A DNA stretch of 64,000 bases from a virus: IMG/VR virus record IMGVR_UViG_3300042860_004240, positions 1-64,000 of that record. One strand, given 5' to 3'. The position numbers and the translations under genes were made by a program. Of the stretch, positions 7,092-14,907 are shown piece after piece. Under the pieces are notes generated by a model. It ran no database searches. It saw only the letters and a list, made by a program, of their open reading frames with translations, and was not told where the DNA came from. Position 1 is the stretch's first letter, and the number at the start of each line of letters is the position of its first letter.

Positions 7092-7172
7092 ATGAATCTA
7101 TTCATAGGTATCTACCTACTCATGAGTCTTTCGGTTCTTTTGTTCGCTAAGAACGTTAAAAGAAAGAAATAA
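7092..7172 (+). CDS. Tiny single-span membrane protein
   Basis: A 26-residue ORF (begins MNLFIGIYLLMS) with a hydrophobic helix and a basic tail. It has a clear AAAGGAAA ribosome site. Too short to assign. Confidence 0.45.
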   Translation: MNLFIGIYLLMSLSVLLFAKNVKRKK

Positions 7173-7174
7173 GA

Positions 7175-7186
7175 ACTCATACAAAG
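7175..7186 (+). promoter_or_regulatory. TCATACAAAG-type intergenic motif
   Basis: ACTCATACAAAG lies directly before the structured stretch 7186-7304. Confidence 0.4.
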
Positions 7187-7304
7187 ATTATGCCATAGGC
7201 TAACACCACGCTTCAATTAGCCTCTTAGAGGTTATATGATAATATAATGCTTAACACATCTAGGACTATATGAGAAAGCTCACTGTTCGCTCCTAAGCAT
7301 AATC
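7186..7304 (+). ncRNA. Candidate structured RNA
   Basis: GATTATGC (7186-7193) is the perfect complement of GCATAATC (7297-7304). Inside, AGGCTAA (7197-7203) pairs with TTAGCCT (7217-7223). ATGCTTA (7247-7253) pairs with TAAGCAT (7294-7300), which competes with the outer stem. The mutually exclusive pairings could make a switch. No ORF is visible. Confidence 0.4.
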
Positions 7305-7361
7305 CCCTCACCTTGGCTAAATCCAAAATAAAAAAAATCTCGATCAAAAAAGAGGACTATT

Positions 7362-8264
7362 GTGACTAACAATAAAGCCGATCTACCCTTACGGGTTAAA
7401 GAAGCATTAGTACTCTCCCTAGAAATGACTTATAAAGCATTATTACAGGAATACTATACAAAAAATGTTTTTACGGGCCGAACCCATACAGATAATGCGC
7501 AGCCATCTGATACGGCTCAAACATACGACCTTATTATATTAATAGAACATATGATTCAAGCTTTAGCTTACAAACCAAAGGAACAAACCATTATGAAAGC
7601 CACGTACAACAATTCCCAAATTGAAGGTACTCCAGAAGAAATAGCAGCATTCTTTGCTGCCATCTCGACTAAGAAACAAGACACTATTGAAGAAACCAAC
7701 CGGTTAATCAAGAAGACTCAAATCGACAAAACATACCCTCCTACAAAGCGTGATCCTAACTACTACGATAAGATTAAGCCAGCACAGACTTACACTGATA
7801 CCAAATCAAGTGTAAACTTTACTAATCAGCGCAATCTTATCCAAGCAGCTATTAACACGCAACCTCAACCAGAAACATTCTTTACCTATCCAGTAAATCC
7901 TACTACTGAATTCGAAATAGATCCTGCAGCTGAATTATTCCTAAATAATTTATTCTACTACGAGCCATCTAGAACCTCTAGCACTGGCCGAGGAGCATAT
8001 GTAGCTAAGATCCTATTAACCAATAGGGCTTACACAGTAAAAGATCTTAAAAGAATCAGTCTTGCTAAGACTCAATCTGTCCGCAAGACAATAGAAAGAA
8101 TGACACGAGCAGGATGCACATTTGACATTTCAGCTCCTAGAATGGGAGACAAAGTAATAGTAAAAATGACCTCTATGGGTACCATAGAACAAGCTATTGC
8201 AGTCTACCATGCTACAGGCAATAACAATACACCATTGCCTAATCTCTTTCAACAAGAGCAATAA
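7362..8264 (+). CDS. Hypothetical protein, 300 aa, possible replication or DNA-binding role
   Basis: Starts at GTG after AGAGGAC. The N-terminal 60 residues are helical. The middle is polar and linker-like. From about residue 205 a compact C-terminal domain (YVAKILLTNRAYTVKDLKRI, then SVRKTIERM) looks like a winged helix-turn-helix: helix, turn, recognition helix, then a beta hairpin (VIVKMTSMGT). DNA binding is inferred from this pattern only. It is followed by a long structured RNA. Confidence 0.65.
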   Translation: MTNNKADLPLRVKEALVLSLEMTYKALLQEYYTKNVFTGRTHTDNAQPSDTAQTYDLIILIEHMIQALAYKPKEQTIMKATYNNSQIEGTPEEIAAFFAAISTKKQDTIEETNRLIKKTQIDKTYPPTKRDPNYYDKIKPAQTYTDTKSSVNFTNQRNLIQAAINTQPQPETFFTYPVNPTTEFEIDPAAELFLNNLFYYEPSRTSSTGRGAYVAKILLTNRAYTVKDLKRISLAKTQSVRKTIERMTRAGCTFDISAPRMGDKVIVKMTSMGTIEQAIAVYHATGNNNTPLPNLFQQEQ

Positions 8265-8274
8265 TATACATTTT

Positions 8275-8417
8275 AATGTATTGCTGCGAAGTCTACAGGA
8301 GATGCGTCCTTCCTCCTTTGTATAGACGCGTACCTCCCAGTTACATGAGCCCACGTTATTCTATGCCCCCCGTATAGAATGCTCATGGATCTCCTGTAGA
8401 CCTCGTGGCAATACATT
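8275..8417 (+). ncRNA. Candidate multi-helix structured RNA
   Basis: AATGTATTGC (8275-8284) pairs perfectly with GCAATACATT (8408-8417). GTCTACAGGAGAT (8291-8303) pairs perfectly with ATCTCCTGTAGAC (8389-8401). Inside are GCGTC/GACGC, CATGAGC/GCTCATG and ATTCTAT/ATAGAAT hairpins, the last with a C-rich loop. Together they make a closed multi-way junction of about 143 nt that fills the spacer between two genes. No T-run follows, so it is not a plain terminator; a stable ncRNA or 5' regulator of the gene at 8439 is likelier. Confidence 0.65.
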
Positions 8418-8438
8418 ATCCAATAAACAAAGGAACCC

Positions 8439-8855
8439 ATGGCAACTATTAAAGTGTATCACGTACAGGCAATCGATAGACTTTTAGGCAATCTCGAAGC
8501 TTTAAACTCTAGCAGTTTATGCGATAGATTATCCTATTTGCCTACCGTAGAATTTACAAAGATATGCTCGTTTCCTCTCCAATGGAGAATGTCTGATGAA
8601 GACATCTTGGACGAAGCATTCGCTGTAACAAATTCTGCCTCCTCATTTGATCATTTAAATGAGTGGTACAAATCCCTACAAAAAACTCATCAATTTTATT
8701 CTGGTTCTGCCGGCGATATTTACATACTAGAAGAATTAGATTCTCCTCCTCGAGGATACCTCGCATTATTTTCAGGATGGCAATTAATTAACATTAATCC
8801 TATCGAAAAAATGCTATCACAATCCCTCGAATGTGATATACTTCTTCCATTGTAA
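8439..8855 (+). CDS. Hypothetical protein
   Basis: A 138-residue soluble protein with an AAAGGAA ribosome site. No recognised domain. It directly follows the structured RNA at 8275-8417 and may be controlled by it. Confidence 0.65.
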   Translation: MATIKVYHVQAIDRLLGNLEALNSSSLCDRLSYLPTVEFTKICSFPLQWRMSDEDILDEAFAVTNSASSFDHLNEWYKSLQKTHQFYSGSAGDIYILEELDSPPRGYLALFSGWQLININPIEKMLSQSLECDILLPL

Positions 8856-8958
8856 AAACTCAAAAATTGTTGAACTACTTATTTTATATATGTTGCGATA
8901 ATTTTACTCTATTATATATATATGTTTGTAACGCATTATTTCAAAATACACACAAAAC

Positions 8959-8988
8959 TTGAAATAGTGACACAATCCATGCTATAAT
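8959..8988 (+). promoter_or_regulatory. Sigma-70-type promoter
   Basis: TTGAAA, 18 bases, then TATAAT, in an AT-rich spacer before the gene at 9025. Confidence 0.65.
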
Positions 8989-9024
8989 ATATATACCCTT
9001 ATATAAGATAATAGGAGAAATAAA

Positions 9025-9273
9025 ATGGCTAGAACACCAAAAAAAACTCTAGTATTACACGATTATATTAATAATCATACTGGAGATAAAGTTACTGTAA
9101 AACAACTTTCAGAGATTGCAGATTGTACAATACAAAATGTGTACGTATATCTTCGTACAAATCCTGATCGTTTTGAATCAATGGGTAAAGGAATTTACCA
9201 AATATTGGCTTCAACAGATACTACATATAAAGTTAATAATATTGACATTAAAGAAATAGACGGTACTATTTAA
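9025..9273 (+). CDS. Small winged-helix/HTH DNA-binding-like protein
   Basis: An 82-residue protein. Residues 15-55 read as helix-turn-helix (DKVTVKQLSEIADCTIQNVY, then a YLRTNPDRFESMG helix and wing). The same plan, including 'NPDRF...GIYQ', recurs in the C-terminal domain of the protein at 44518 ('RPDLF...GVYL'). It has its own strong promoter and is followed by no close gene, typical of a small regulator. Confidence 0.65.
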   Translation: MARTPKKTLVLHDYINNHTGDKVTVKQLSEIADCTIQNVYVYLRTNPDRFESMGKGIYQILASTDTTYKVNNIDIKEIDGTI

Positions 9274-9310
9274 GGAACCATTTAGGAAATTTGTAATTTA
9301 TAAATGTTAA

Positions 9311-9385
9311 ATGCCTTCATATAAGGCAGGGGTAAAACCTTACTAACAAAGTAAAAAGTGTTATCGACAAAAAAAAAGATAACAC
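9311..9385 (+). other. Two hairpins in the spacer 9274-9521
   Basis: TGCCTT-CATAT-AAGGCA (9312-9328) and GTGTTATC (9358-9365) with GATAACAC (9378-9385). The second has an A-rich loop; read on the opposite strand it would be a stem with an internal T-run. The remaining spacer to 9521 holds no clear gene. Confidence 0.4.
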
Positions 9386-9521
9386 ACTGAAACGTGAAAT
9401 TAGGATAGCAACTGCCAACCAGGCATCTTTGCAATATTCAATTTCGCACACCTGCACAAATGCTAATGACAATGATAGAAAACCATCATCGTCAAAACCG
9501 AGTACAAGGAGCGTAAAAAGA

Positions 9522-10394
9522 ATGATTACAAAATCATACTTAAAATTAATAGGAATAATAATAACGGCTACTTCAATAATACTTCCAACCTCACCAGCTT
9601 CGGCTCGTGAATCGGAGGTTCCTAGACGTAGCTTACCATCTGTTCAATTAACTGAAAGTCCTACTAAATGGACTAAAGTAGAATTTAAGATGGGTCCCTC
9701 TACAAAATATTGGGACAAAGTTGCCAAATGTGAAACTAATTCAGATTGGCAAGATGGTGGTAACTGGGGAGGTGGACTAGGCATAGCCTTATCTACATGG
9801 AAAGGTTATGGCGGTTTGGAGTTTGCTCCTAAACCTGGTCAAGCTACAAAGATTGAACAAATCGTTGTAGCTAACCGAATAGCAGTATTCGGATATCAAA
9901 CTAAAGATACTTATATTACTTTAGAAGATAGATTAGCCAACAAACCATTCTACAGACCACCTGTAAGTTTCTATGGATGGGGTTGTATTAAGAATAATAA
10001 TTATCTTAAACCACCTAAATCCACAACTTACTCAGTTAAACTCCCAGTAGGAGAACAATATTATTGTCCTCAATACGAACCAATATTCCAAAAATATGCT
10101 TTGCCAGCCAAAGTATTTTCCTACATTGCTTGGCGTGAATCTAGGTGTAATCCTGGAGCCGTCAATGCAGTATGGGAAAATGGACAACTCGTTTGGACAC
10201 TTAATAAAAACGGATCATATGATTCAGGTTTACTACAAATTAACTCTTCATGGTTTAAAACATTAAAAGTACAATTAGGACATACACCTGAAGATCTAAT
10301 GAACCCATCAGTTAATGCTTTATTTGCCAGCTGGATCTTACACTTCTCAAGTGGAAGACTATCTAATTGGAGTCTTAAAGCACTCCCTGCATAA
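9522..10394 (+). CDS. Secreted muralytic enzyme: Rpf-like plus lysozyme-like transglycosylase domains
   Basis: Starts at 9522 after AAGGAG; an in-frame earlier start at 9429 lacks one. A signal peptide (about residues 1-29, ending ASA) predicts export. An Rpf-type transglycosylase-like domain follows (WDKVAKCETNSDW, GGGLGIALSTWKGYGG), with Glu in KCE as the expected catalytic acid. The C-terminal half is a second lysozyme-like domain with WRESRCNP and SGLLQINSSW, the SLT/goose-lysozyme signature. Both cut peptidoglycan glycan strands. Rpf domains are typical of actinobacteria. The protein could be an endolysin, a virion lysin or a wall-remodelling factor. It is the last gene before a strong terminator. 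Confidence 0.8.
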   Translation: MITKSYLKLIGIIITATSIILPTSPASARESEVPRRSLPSVQLTESPTKWTKVEFKMGPSTKYWDKVAKCETNSDWQDGGNWGGGLGIALSTWKGYGGLEFAPKPGQATKIEQIVVANRIAVFGYQTKDTYITLEDRLANKPFYRPPVSFYGWGCIKNNNYLKPPKSTTYSVKLPVGEQYYCPQYEPIFQKYALPAKVFSYIAWRESRCNPGAVNAVWENGQLVWTLNKNGSYDSGLLQINSSWFKTLKVQLGHTPEDLMNPSVNALFASWILHFSSGRLSNWSLKALPA

Positions 10395-10414
10395 AAATAA
10401 TTACTTCGCTATCT

Positions 10415-10449
10415 AGCGCGTTAGGACTTCGGTCTTAACGCGCTTTTTA
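10415..10449 (+). terminator. Strong Rho-independent terminator
   Basis: AGCGCGTTAGGAC-TTCG-GTCTTAACGCGCT, a 13-bp stem with one G-U pair and a UUCG tetraloop, followed by TTTT. Confidence 0.9.
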
Positions 10450-10459
10450 GTTTGTATAA

Positions 10460-10471
10460 ACTCATACAAAG
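10460..10471 (+). promoter_or_regulatory. TCATACAAAG-type intergenic motif
   Basis: ACTCATACAAAG sits just after a terminator and 18 bases before the pseudoknot RNA. This is where a promoter or transcript 5' end would be expected. Confidence 0.45.
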
Positions 10472-10488
10472 AACCTAGATCCCAGGGA

Positions 10489-10556
10489 CCCGTTTAATCG
10501 TATACGGGAAAAGAACCGACGCCAGCTCGGCTTCAGAAATACGATAGCTGGCTTTT
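10489..10556 (+). ncRNA. Candidate double-pseudoknot RNA
   Basis: Hairpin 1: CCCGT (10489-10493) with ACGGG (10504-10508). Its loop ATCGTAT (10497-10503) pairs with ATACGAT (10539-10545). Hairpin 2: CCGA (10516-10519) with TCGG (10527-10530). Its loop GCCAGC (10521-10526) pairs with GCTGGC (10547-10552). The two 3' segments are almost adjacent and are followed by TTTT. Pairing of loop 2 with the 3' segment alone would resemble a terminator, so a switch before the gene at 10589 is plausible. Confidence 0.6.
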
Positions 10557-10588
10557 ACAATATTCATATTATAACAAAGGAAAACACA

Positions 10589-11029
10589 ATGCTCTTATCA
10601 ATGATGCTAATTTTAGCAGTCACTTCATGTGCACTAGAACTTATGCTTGCTGCTAAAATTCCAGCATGGCGTAGACTATCAGCCAAATCCCCACTATTCA
10701 ACCTAGTTAACTCTCTTGCCATCTCATTCGTAATGGGTATGGCATTCGGAGCTTCAGGCTTAGTTGCAATGGGTGCAGGCGTTATCTCTACTATCTTGTC
10801 AGTACCAGGCTATCAGTTCCTTAAATGGAACTATGATACACCTAAAGCTATGGCTTTGCCTGAAAAAACTCGCGTCAAACACGAAGCAGTTAAAGTAAAG
10901 AAACTAAGCAGTGATCTTTACACTTTAGGTAAAGGAACTGCTAAAGTAATTACCATACCCGTATGGTTGCCAAGAGATTATATTTATAATCCAAGCAAGA
11001 AAATATACAAAAAATTCAAATCACTATAA
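10589..11029 (+). CDS. Membrane protein, unknown
   Basis: A 146-residue protein with an N-terminal hydrophobic helix, then two further hydrophobic stretches around residues 45-75 (LAISFVMGMAFGAS, MGAGVISTILSVPGY), and a basic C-terminal tail. The ribosome site AAAGGAA precedes the ATG. The next gene (11042) is also membrane-associated, suggesting a small envelope module. Confidence 0.65.
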   Translation: MLLSMMLILAVTSCALELMLAAKIPAWRRLSAKSPLFNLVNSLAISFVMGMAFGASGLVAMGAGVISTILSVPGYQFLKWNYDTPKAMALPEKTRVKHEAVKVKKLSSDLYTLGKGTAKVITIPVWLPRDYIYNPSKKIYKKFKSL

Positions 11030-11041
11030 GGAGAAATTATA

Positions 11042-11296
11042 ATGAACGTTATGTACAATCTAGGAAAAATCACTCGTAAATCCGGCAAGTGGGGACTAAT
11101 GCTTCCAGCAGTAGTACTCACAGGAACAGCTTATGGCATCGCAAGAGGCTCTAAGCGTCTTGTTAAAGGCACTACAGTAGCCAGCACAATCGTAGGTGTT
11201 ACAGCTTATAACTCAGTTAAAGATGTAATTAAAACACCTGTAGATAGTGCTAAGCTATTTATCGAAGATGCTCAAGACAATATCAATCAAGAATAA
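11042..11296 (+). CDS. Small membrane-associated protein
   Basis: An 84-residue protein with AAGGAG 9 bases before the ATG. The hydrophobic segment LMLPAVVLTGTAYGIA is flanked by basic residues. The C-terminus is amphipathic and acidic. Together with the neighbour at 10589 it may act at the membrane. Confidence 0.6.
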   Translation: MNVMYNLGKITRKSGKWGLMLPAVVLTGTAYGIARGSKRLVKGTTVASTIVGVTAYNSVKDVIKTPVDSAKLFIEDAQDNINQE

Positions 11297-11304
11297 TAAA
11301 CATA

Positions 11305-11673
11305 ATGTTTAATAAGATATTACATTTTGTGAAAAAATTCTCTAAAAAATCAAAGTTTGTTAATTTTGACGATTTAGATTATTTCTATTCAATATGTTCT
11401 GAAACTTATTTCGAAAGATGTTTAATAGAAAACAAAAAACCCACAGTTAACCCTGTGCTATTTGAAACCATGGATAAATATGGTAGAACATGGGAAATCA
11501 ATGGCCCTGCCAGTGATGACAATGTCAATGTTTATATGTGGGTAATCTCTCTAAAAGATTACCCATTCCATGAAGATACAAATTCTTATCCACCTAACTT
11601 TATATTCAAAGACAATTTGGCATTACAGCCAAAAGGAACTTGCTTTAAAGTTAAAGTAGATACAATTGTATAG
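11305..11673 (+). CDS. Hypothetical protein
   Basis: A 122-residue soluble protein with a Lys/Phe-rich start and aromatic-rich body. The ribosome site is weak, so it is probably translated by coupling from the gene at 11042. No recognised domain. Confidence 0.6.
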   Translation: MFNKILHFVKKFSKKSKFVNFDDLDYFYSICSETYFERCLIENKKPTVNPVLFETMDKYGRTWEINGPASDDNVNVYMWVISLKDYPFHEDTNSYPPNFIFKDNLALQPKGTCFKVKVDTIV

Positions 11674-11697
11674 TAGTAATCTAATTAATTCTATATA

Positions 11698-11709
11698 ATT
11701 CATACAAAG
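11698..11709 (+). promoter_or_regulatory. TCATACAAAG-type intergenic motif
   Basis: ATTCATACAAAG lies 36 bases before the ATG at 11746. Confidence 0.4.
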
Positions 11710-11745
11710 AAAAAAACTGCATTTACATCCATTAAGGAGGAAGTA

Positions 11746-14301
11746 ATGTTCGATGCATACGCACCCAAAACTCGTATGGTTGCCCATAAAGGGGGACCAC
11801 TACGAAGTGTAGAAAATTACCAATATGGTTTTTACGATATTGGTCCACTACGGGATCTTCTGAACTCAGACGATCCTGAAATTGACGATATTCAAATAGC
11901 GGCAATCCCTGTCCCTATGACTACTCACGAATATAACATAATCGAATCTATCGCACGACATCCACGTATTTCATACGCTGTTGTAGATAAAGATAAGATT
12001 ATGTTTGTTCGAGTTGGCCAGAAACGTGGATGGCTAACAGCCCTTAACGAAGCAGGCTTTAAAGTAAGTGGTGGTTCTAAAACACCTAAACGCGCTAAGC
12101 AGCTTCACCGTCCTACTTTGCTCAATGCTAAGTTTGACAACATTAATGTTTATATTGCCGACTCAACACAATTTAGTGATTATGATTTTGTTAATCCAAA
12201 TGAAGAAGTTCCTTCATGGATGCAAGATCCAGAAATCACATCTAGATTGTTAGATGGTGCCTTTGTTGTATCCTCTCGGTTACATTACAAAGCTATAAAC
12301 AATATACCTGTATATAATCCCAGCAATTCCACTGATCCATTAGACTATTATTATGATGGTCGCGTTCGTTCTGAAATGATCGAAGATCTAAAGAAACAAC
12401 GTGCCTATAATGGTCGTATCATTGGCTCTATCGGCACTATCAAAGGTAATTACTTTGTTGCCGATTTGCCAGAAGGAATTGATGTAATAACATCTAAAGA
12501 AAATATCAAGACAGAATTATCTAATTCTAAATCCTGGTATCTAATCGCAGAACCTCAATGGGCTAAACCCCATGCATCTACAGATATTCAAACTTTAATC
12601 AACTTTCCTAAGTTGTTTAGAAAGTCTGATTTGGAGATGTGGCTTCGAGAAGAATACAAGAAAATATTCAACGACGTTACCAATGGTAAAATCTTATCTG
12701 ATTACAAGCGAATTTACAAACGCTTGTGGCAAGAAGATGAAGAAATTGATGACCAAGAGCTTCATGCTCGTATGACCTATGTAGGTCATCGTTGGGTAAG
12801 TATGGGATTTAGTGTAACTAATTCACCTTGGCTATTTAAAACATTAGCAGTATCACATGCTAAGCCTTTACAGAAACGTATTCCTGTCCCTTGTGCCGTA
12901 TATGAGCAGATTATTTCAGAATCTATTGCTCATATGGCTGGATGGGATGGAACCGTACAACAAGGAACTATCCGTCGTTGCACTAGCCTTGGAGTTCATA
13001 TCGTTAACGACCTTGATTGGTTGGAAATGTATGAATCCCATGGTGGCCACGACGCTGACGATTTCTTCAAACTATATTACCGCGAAGTAGAAAGCGGTGA
13101 TTTAGATGGAGAAAAAGTTGTAATCACAAACCGTTGTCCTAATGGTTATGGTGAGTATTCTATATTTAAATATGTAGACAACGAACCTTATCCTACTTGG
13201 ACAATGGCTGATGGAACTGAAGTTTCATTTCCTAAAATCAATGGACGCAAATGGCCCACTCGTTTGAGTGAAGCTATTCGCGGAAACTACGTAGTATATA
13301 CTGGACTACCTAGCGACAATAAGGAAACTAAAATTGAATATTCAGATGAATATTCTGTTGAAGATTTCCTAATGAACGTTAGAAACACTATGACTACAGG
13401 TAACGTTGGTGGTTATGTTAATGCTGTTATGTTACACAGCTTAACAATAAACCAACATCGTCCTGTCCAAATGTGTAGTCTAGAATCTGCTATTGACGGT
13501 TGCACCCAAACGGATGTGCCGGAAGACCGTAGAGCAATCGATATTGAATCAGAACTAATTGTTAAAGAAGTTCTAGAATCAGGCAAACCGATTGACCAAT
13601 GGTATTGGGAAACTAGAGGCTTTGCTAATCGTTACCGTGATCAAGATGTTACACTCTATGAAGGTAAAACAACTCAAGTAGCTATGCTATGCAAGAAATA
13701 TTTTGCAGAGTATTGCAAGAAAGTTGCAGAATGGGCACAAGAAAATGCTCGTCCTGTTGACGCTGTTGCAGCTATTGGAGAACGTTTAGTACTACATGCA
13801 CAAGCAGACATTCGTCGTTTTCGTAAAGAAATCTATGAAGCAAACACTGCACCAACGTCTAGTACTGGCAATATCCAACGAGAAACTTGGGAAATTCTAT
13901 ATGATAAAATATCATTTCATATAGATTCGTTTGAACGTGATGAAGATAAGCATGATTACATTATTGCTTTACTTCATTCGTCAATCAAATTCCCTACAAC
14001 TGACGGAATTGTTACTGATCAAATTGTAATGAATAGAACTATTTATCCATATTTAGAGCGTGCTCTAATATTCTATGGACTTGGTTCTCTTCTGAAACTC
14101 CACAAATCTCCAACTGGTAAACTAACTGTTGAAGATGTTGCTGTCTCTATGTGGGAACACATAGACGAAGACAATAACATCCATACATTTAATGATCCTT
14201 TAGATTATCAAAAGTTTCATCAACAATTTTCAACAATTCGACACACCGCGCCTCGGTTAGATTCCATCAAATCTGACTTGCGTGTATTAAACATTAAATA
14301 A
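11746..14301 (+). CDS. Large protein of unknown function, possibly a divergent single-chain RNA polymerase
   Basis: An 851-residue soluble protein with an AAGGAGG ribosome site, the longest gene in the window and followed by a strong terminator. Two features recall the two-barrel polymerase families (QDE-1/YonO type): a G-x-x-K-G segment (SIGTIKGNYFVAD, near residue 230), and an acidic cluster after glycines (GGHDADDFF, near residue 432) followed by VVITNRCPNG. The order and spacing differ from known members and the full DxDxD signature is not clean. This is therefore a hypothesis, not an assignment; a structural or other enzymatic protein is equally open. Confidence 0.6.
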   Translation: MFDAYAPKTRMVAHKGGPLRSVENYQYGFYDIGPLRDLLNSDDPEIDDIQIAAIPVPMTTHEYNIIESIARHPRISYAVVDKDKIMFVRVGQKRGWLTALNEAGFKVSGGSKTPKRAKQLHRPTLLNAKFDNINVYIADSTQFSDYDFVNPNEEVPSWMQDPEITSRLLDGAFVVSSRLHYKAINNIPVYNPSNSTDPLDYYYDGRVRSEMIEDLKKQRAYNGRIIGSIGTIKGNYFVADLPEGIDVITSKENIKTELSNSKSWYLIAEPQWAKPHASTDIQTLINFPKLFRKSDLEMWLREEYKKIFNDVTNGKILSDYKRIYKRLWQEDEEIDDQELHARMTYVGHRWVSMGFSVTNSPWLFKTLAVSHAKPLQKRIPVPCAVYEQIISESIAHMAGWDGTVQQGTIRRCTSLGVHIVNDLDWLEMYESHGGHDADDFFKLYYREVESGDLDGEKVVITNRCPNGYGEYSIFKYVDNEPYPTWTMADGTEVSFPKINGRKWPTRLSEAIRGNYVVYTGLPSDNKETKIEYSDEYSVEDFLMNVRNTMTTGNVGGYVNAVMLHSLTINQHRPVQMCSLESAIDGCTQTDVPEDRRAIDIESELIVKEVLESGKPIDQWYWETRGFANRYRDQDVTLYEGKTTQVAMLCKKYFAEYCKKVAEWAQENARPVDAVAAIGERLVLHAQADIRRFRKEIYEANTAPTSSTGNIQRETWEILYDKISFHIDSFERDEDKHDYIIALLHSSIKFPTTDGIVTDQIVMNRTIYPYLERALIFYGLGSLLKLHKSPTGKLTVEDVAVSMWEHIDEDNNIHTFNDPLDYQKFHQQFSTIRHTAPRLDSIKSDLRVLNIK

Positions 14302-14304
14302 ACA

Positions 14305-14373
14305 GACTAATTCATACATAGGGCCTGGTATCTAAGCAATTAGATATCAGGCTTTATGTTAGTCTTTTTTTTT
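14305..14373 (+). terminator. Rho-independent terminator with extended stem
   Basis: GCCTGGTATCTAA (14323-14335) pairs with TTAGATATCAGGC (14340-14352). An outer GACTAA pairs with TTAGTC just before a run of nine or ten T. Confidence 0.85.
14310..14321 (+). promoter_or_regulatory. TCATACATAG-type motif inside a terminator stem region
   Basis: ATTCATACATAG lies between the outer and inner arms of the terminator that follows the 851-residue gene. Confidence 0.35.
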
Positions 14374-14392
14374 ATTAGTTAGGATATATTAG

Positions 14393-14536
14393 ATGACACA
14401 ATTTCTAATTCAATTTTTTATTATTAGCCCACTCTTTGTGCTTGGCGTTATCGCTTTAAGCGGATTAGCTGTTGGCTTATTCGCTGTTAACGCTCAAATG
14501 AGAGAAGAGATTAAAGAAAGTGAAGGCAAAGAGTGA
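14393..14536 (+). CDS. Small single-span membrane protein
   Basis: A 47-residue ORF with a long hydrophobic region (residues 4-33) and a charged tail, preceded by an AGGATAT-type site. Its stop overlaps the GTG of the next gene (GTGA), supporting translation. Confidence 0.6.
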   Translation: MTQFLIQFFIISPLFVLGVIALSGLAVGLFAVNAQMREEIKESEGKE

Positions 14537-14907
14537 ACACAATTATTCTTGAAAAGAATCAATATAGCGTAGAAGAAGCTATTAGATACCTAAATGAAAA
14601 TAATTTAGATGTCTTCGATCTTGCTTATTATCAAAAGTCTTTTACTCAAAAAGCAATCTACAAAACTGGTAAACAATTTAAAACTATTAAGTCTTTTATT
14701 GCTAAACCAGAAGTTAAAGCTACTGTTCTTATAGCTAATTGGTCAGCTTCTGCTGCATTGTTAATTTTAACAATGATATTTACAGCCAGTCCTGCTGTAT
14801 TTGCAGCTGCTTTATTTATTTTTATAGTTGAAACATATGCTGTTCTTGGAACAGCAGAATATGCCATTTCTTATGGCATGGCTTTAAGAATGCAAAAGGG
14901 TATGTAA
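14533..14907 (+). CDS. Membrane protein with two spans
   Basis: A 124-residue protein starting at GTG in a GTGA overlap. The soluble N-terminal half is followed by a hydrophobic pair (around residues 75-112) rich in Ala and Ile. The next gene begins in a TAATG overlap. Function unknown. Confidence 0.6.
   Translation: MNTIILEKNQYSVEEAIRYLNENNLDVFDLAYYQKSFTQKAIYKTGKQFKTIKSFIAKPEVKATVLIANWSASAALLILTMIFTASPAVFAAALFIFIVETYAVLGTAEYAISYGMALRMQKGM

Noticed and set aside
11746-14301. Firm naming of the 851-residue protein as an RNA polymerase
   Set aside because: The acidic motif is incomplete and the order of motifs is unusual; it is kept only as a hypothesis.
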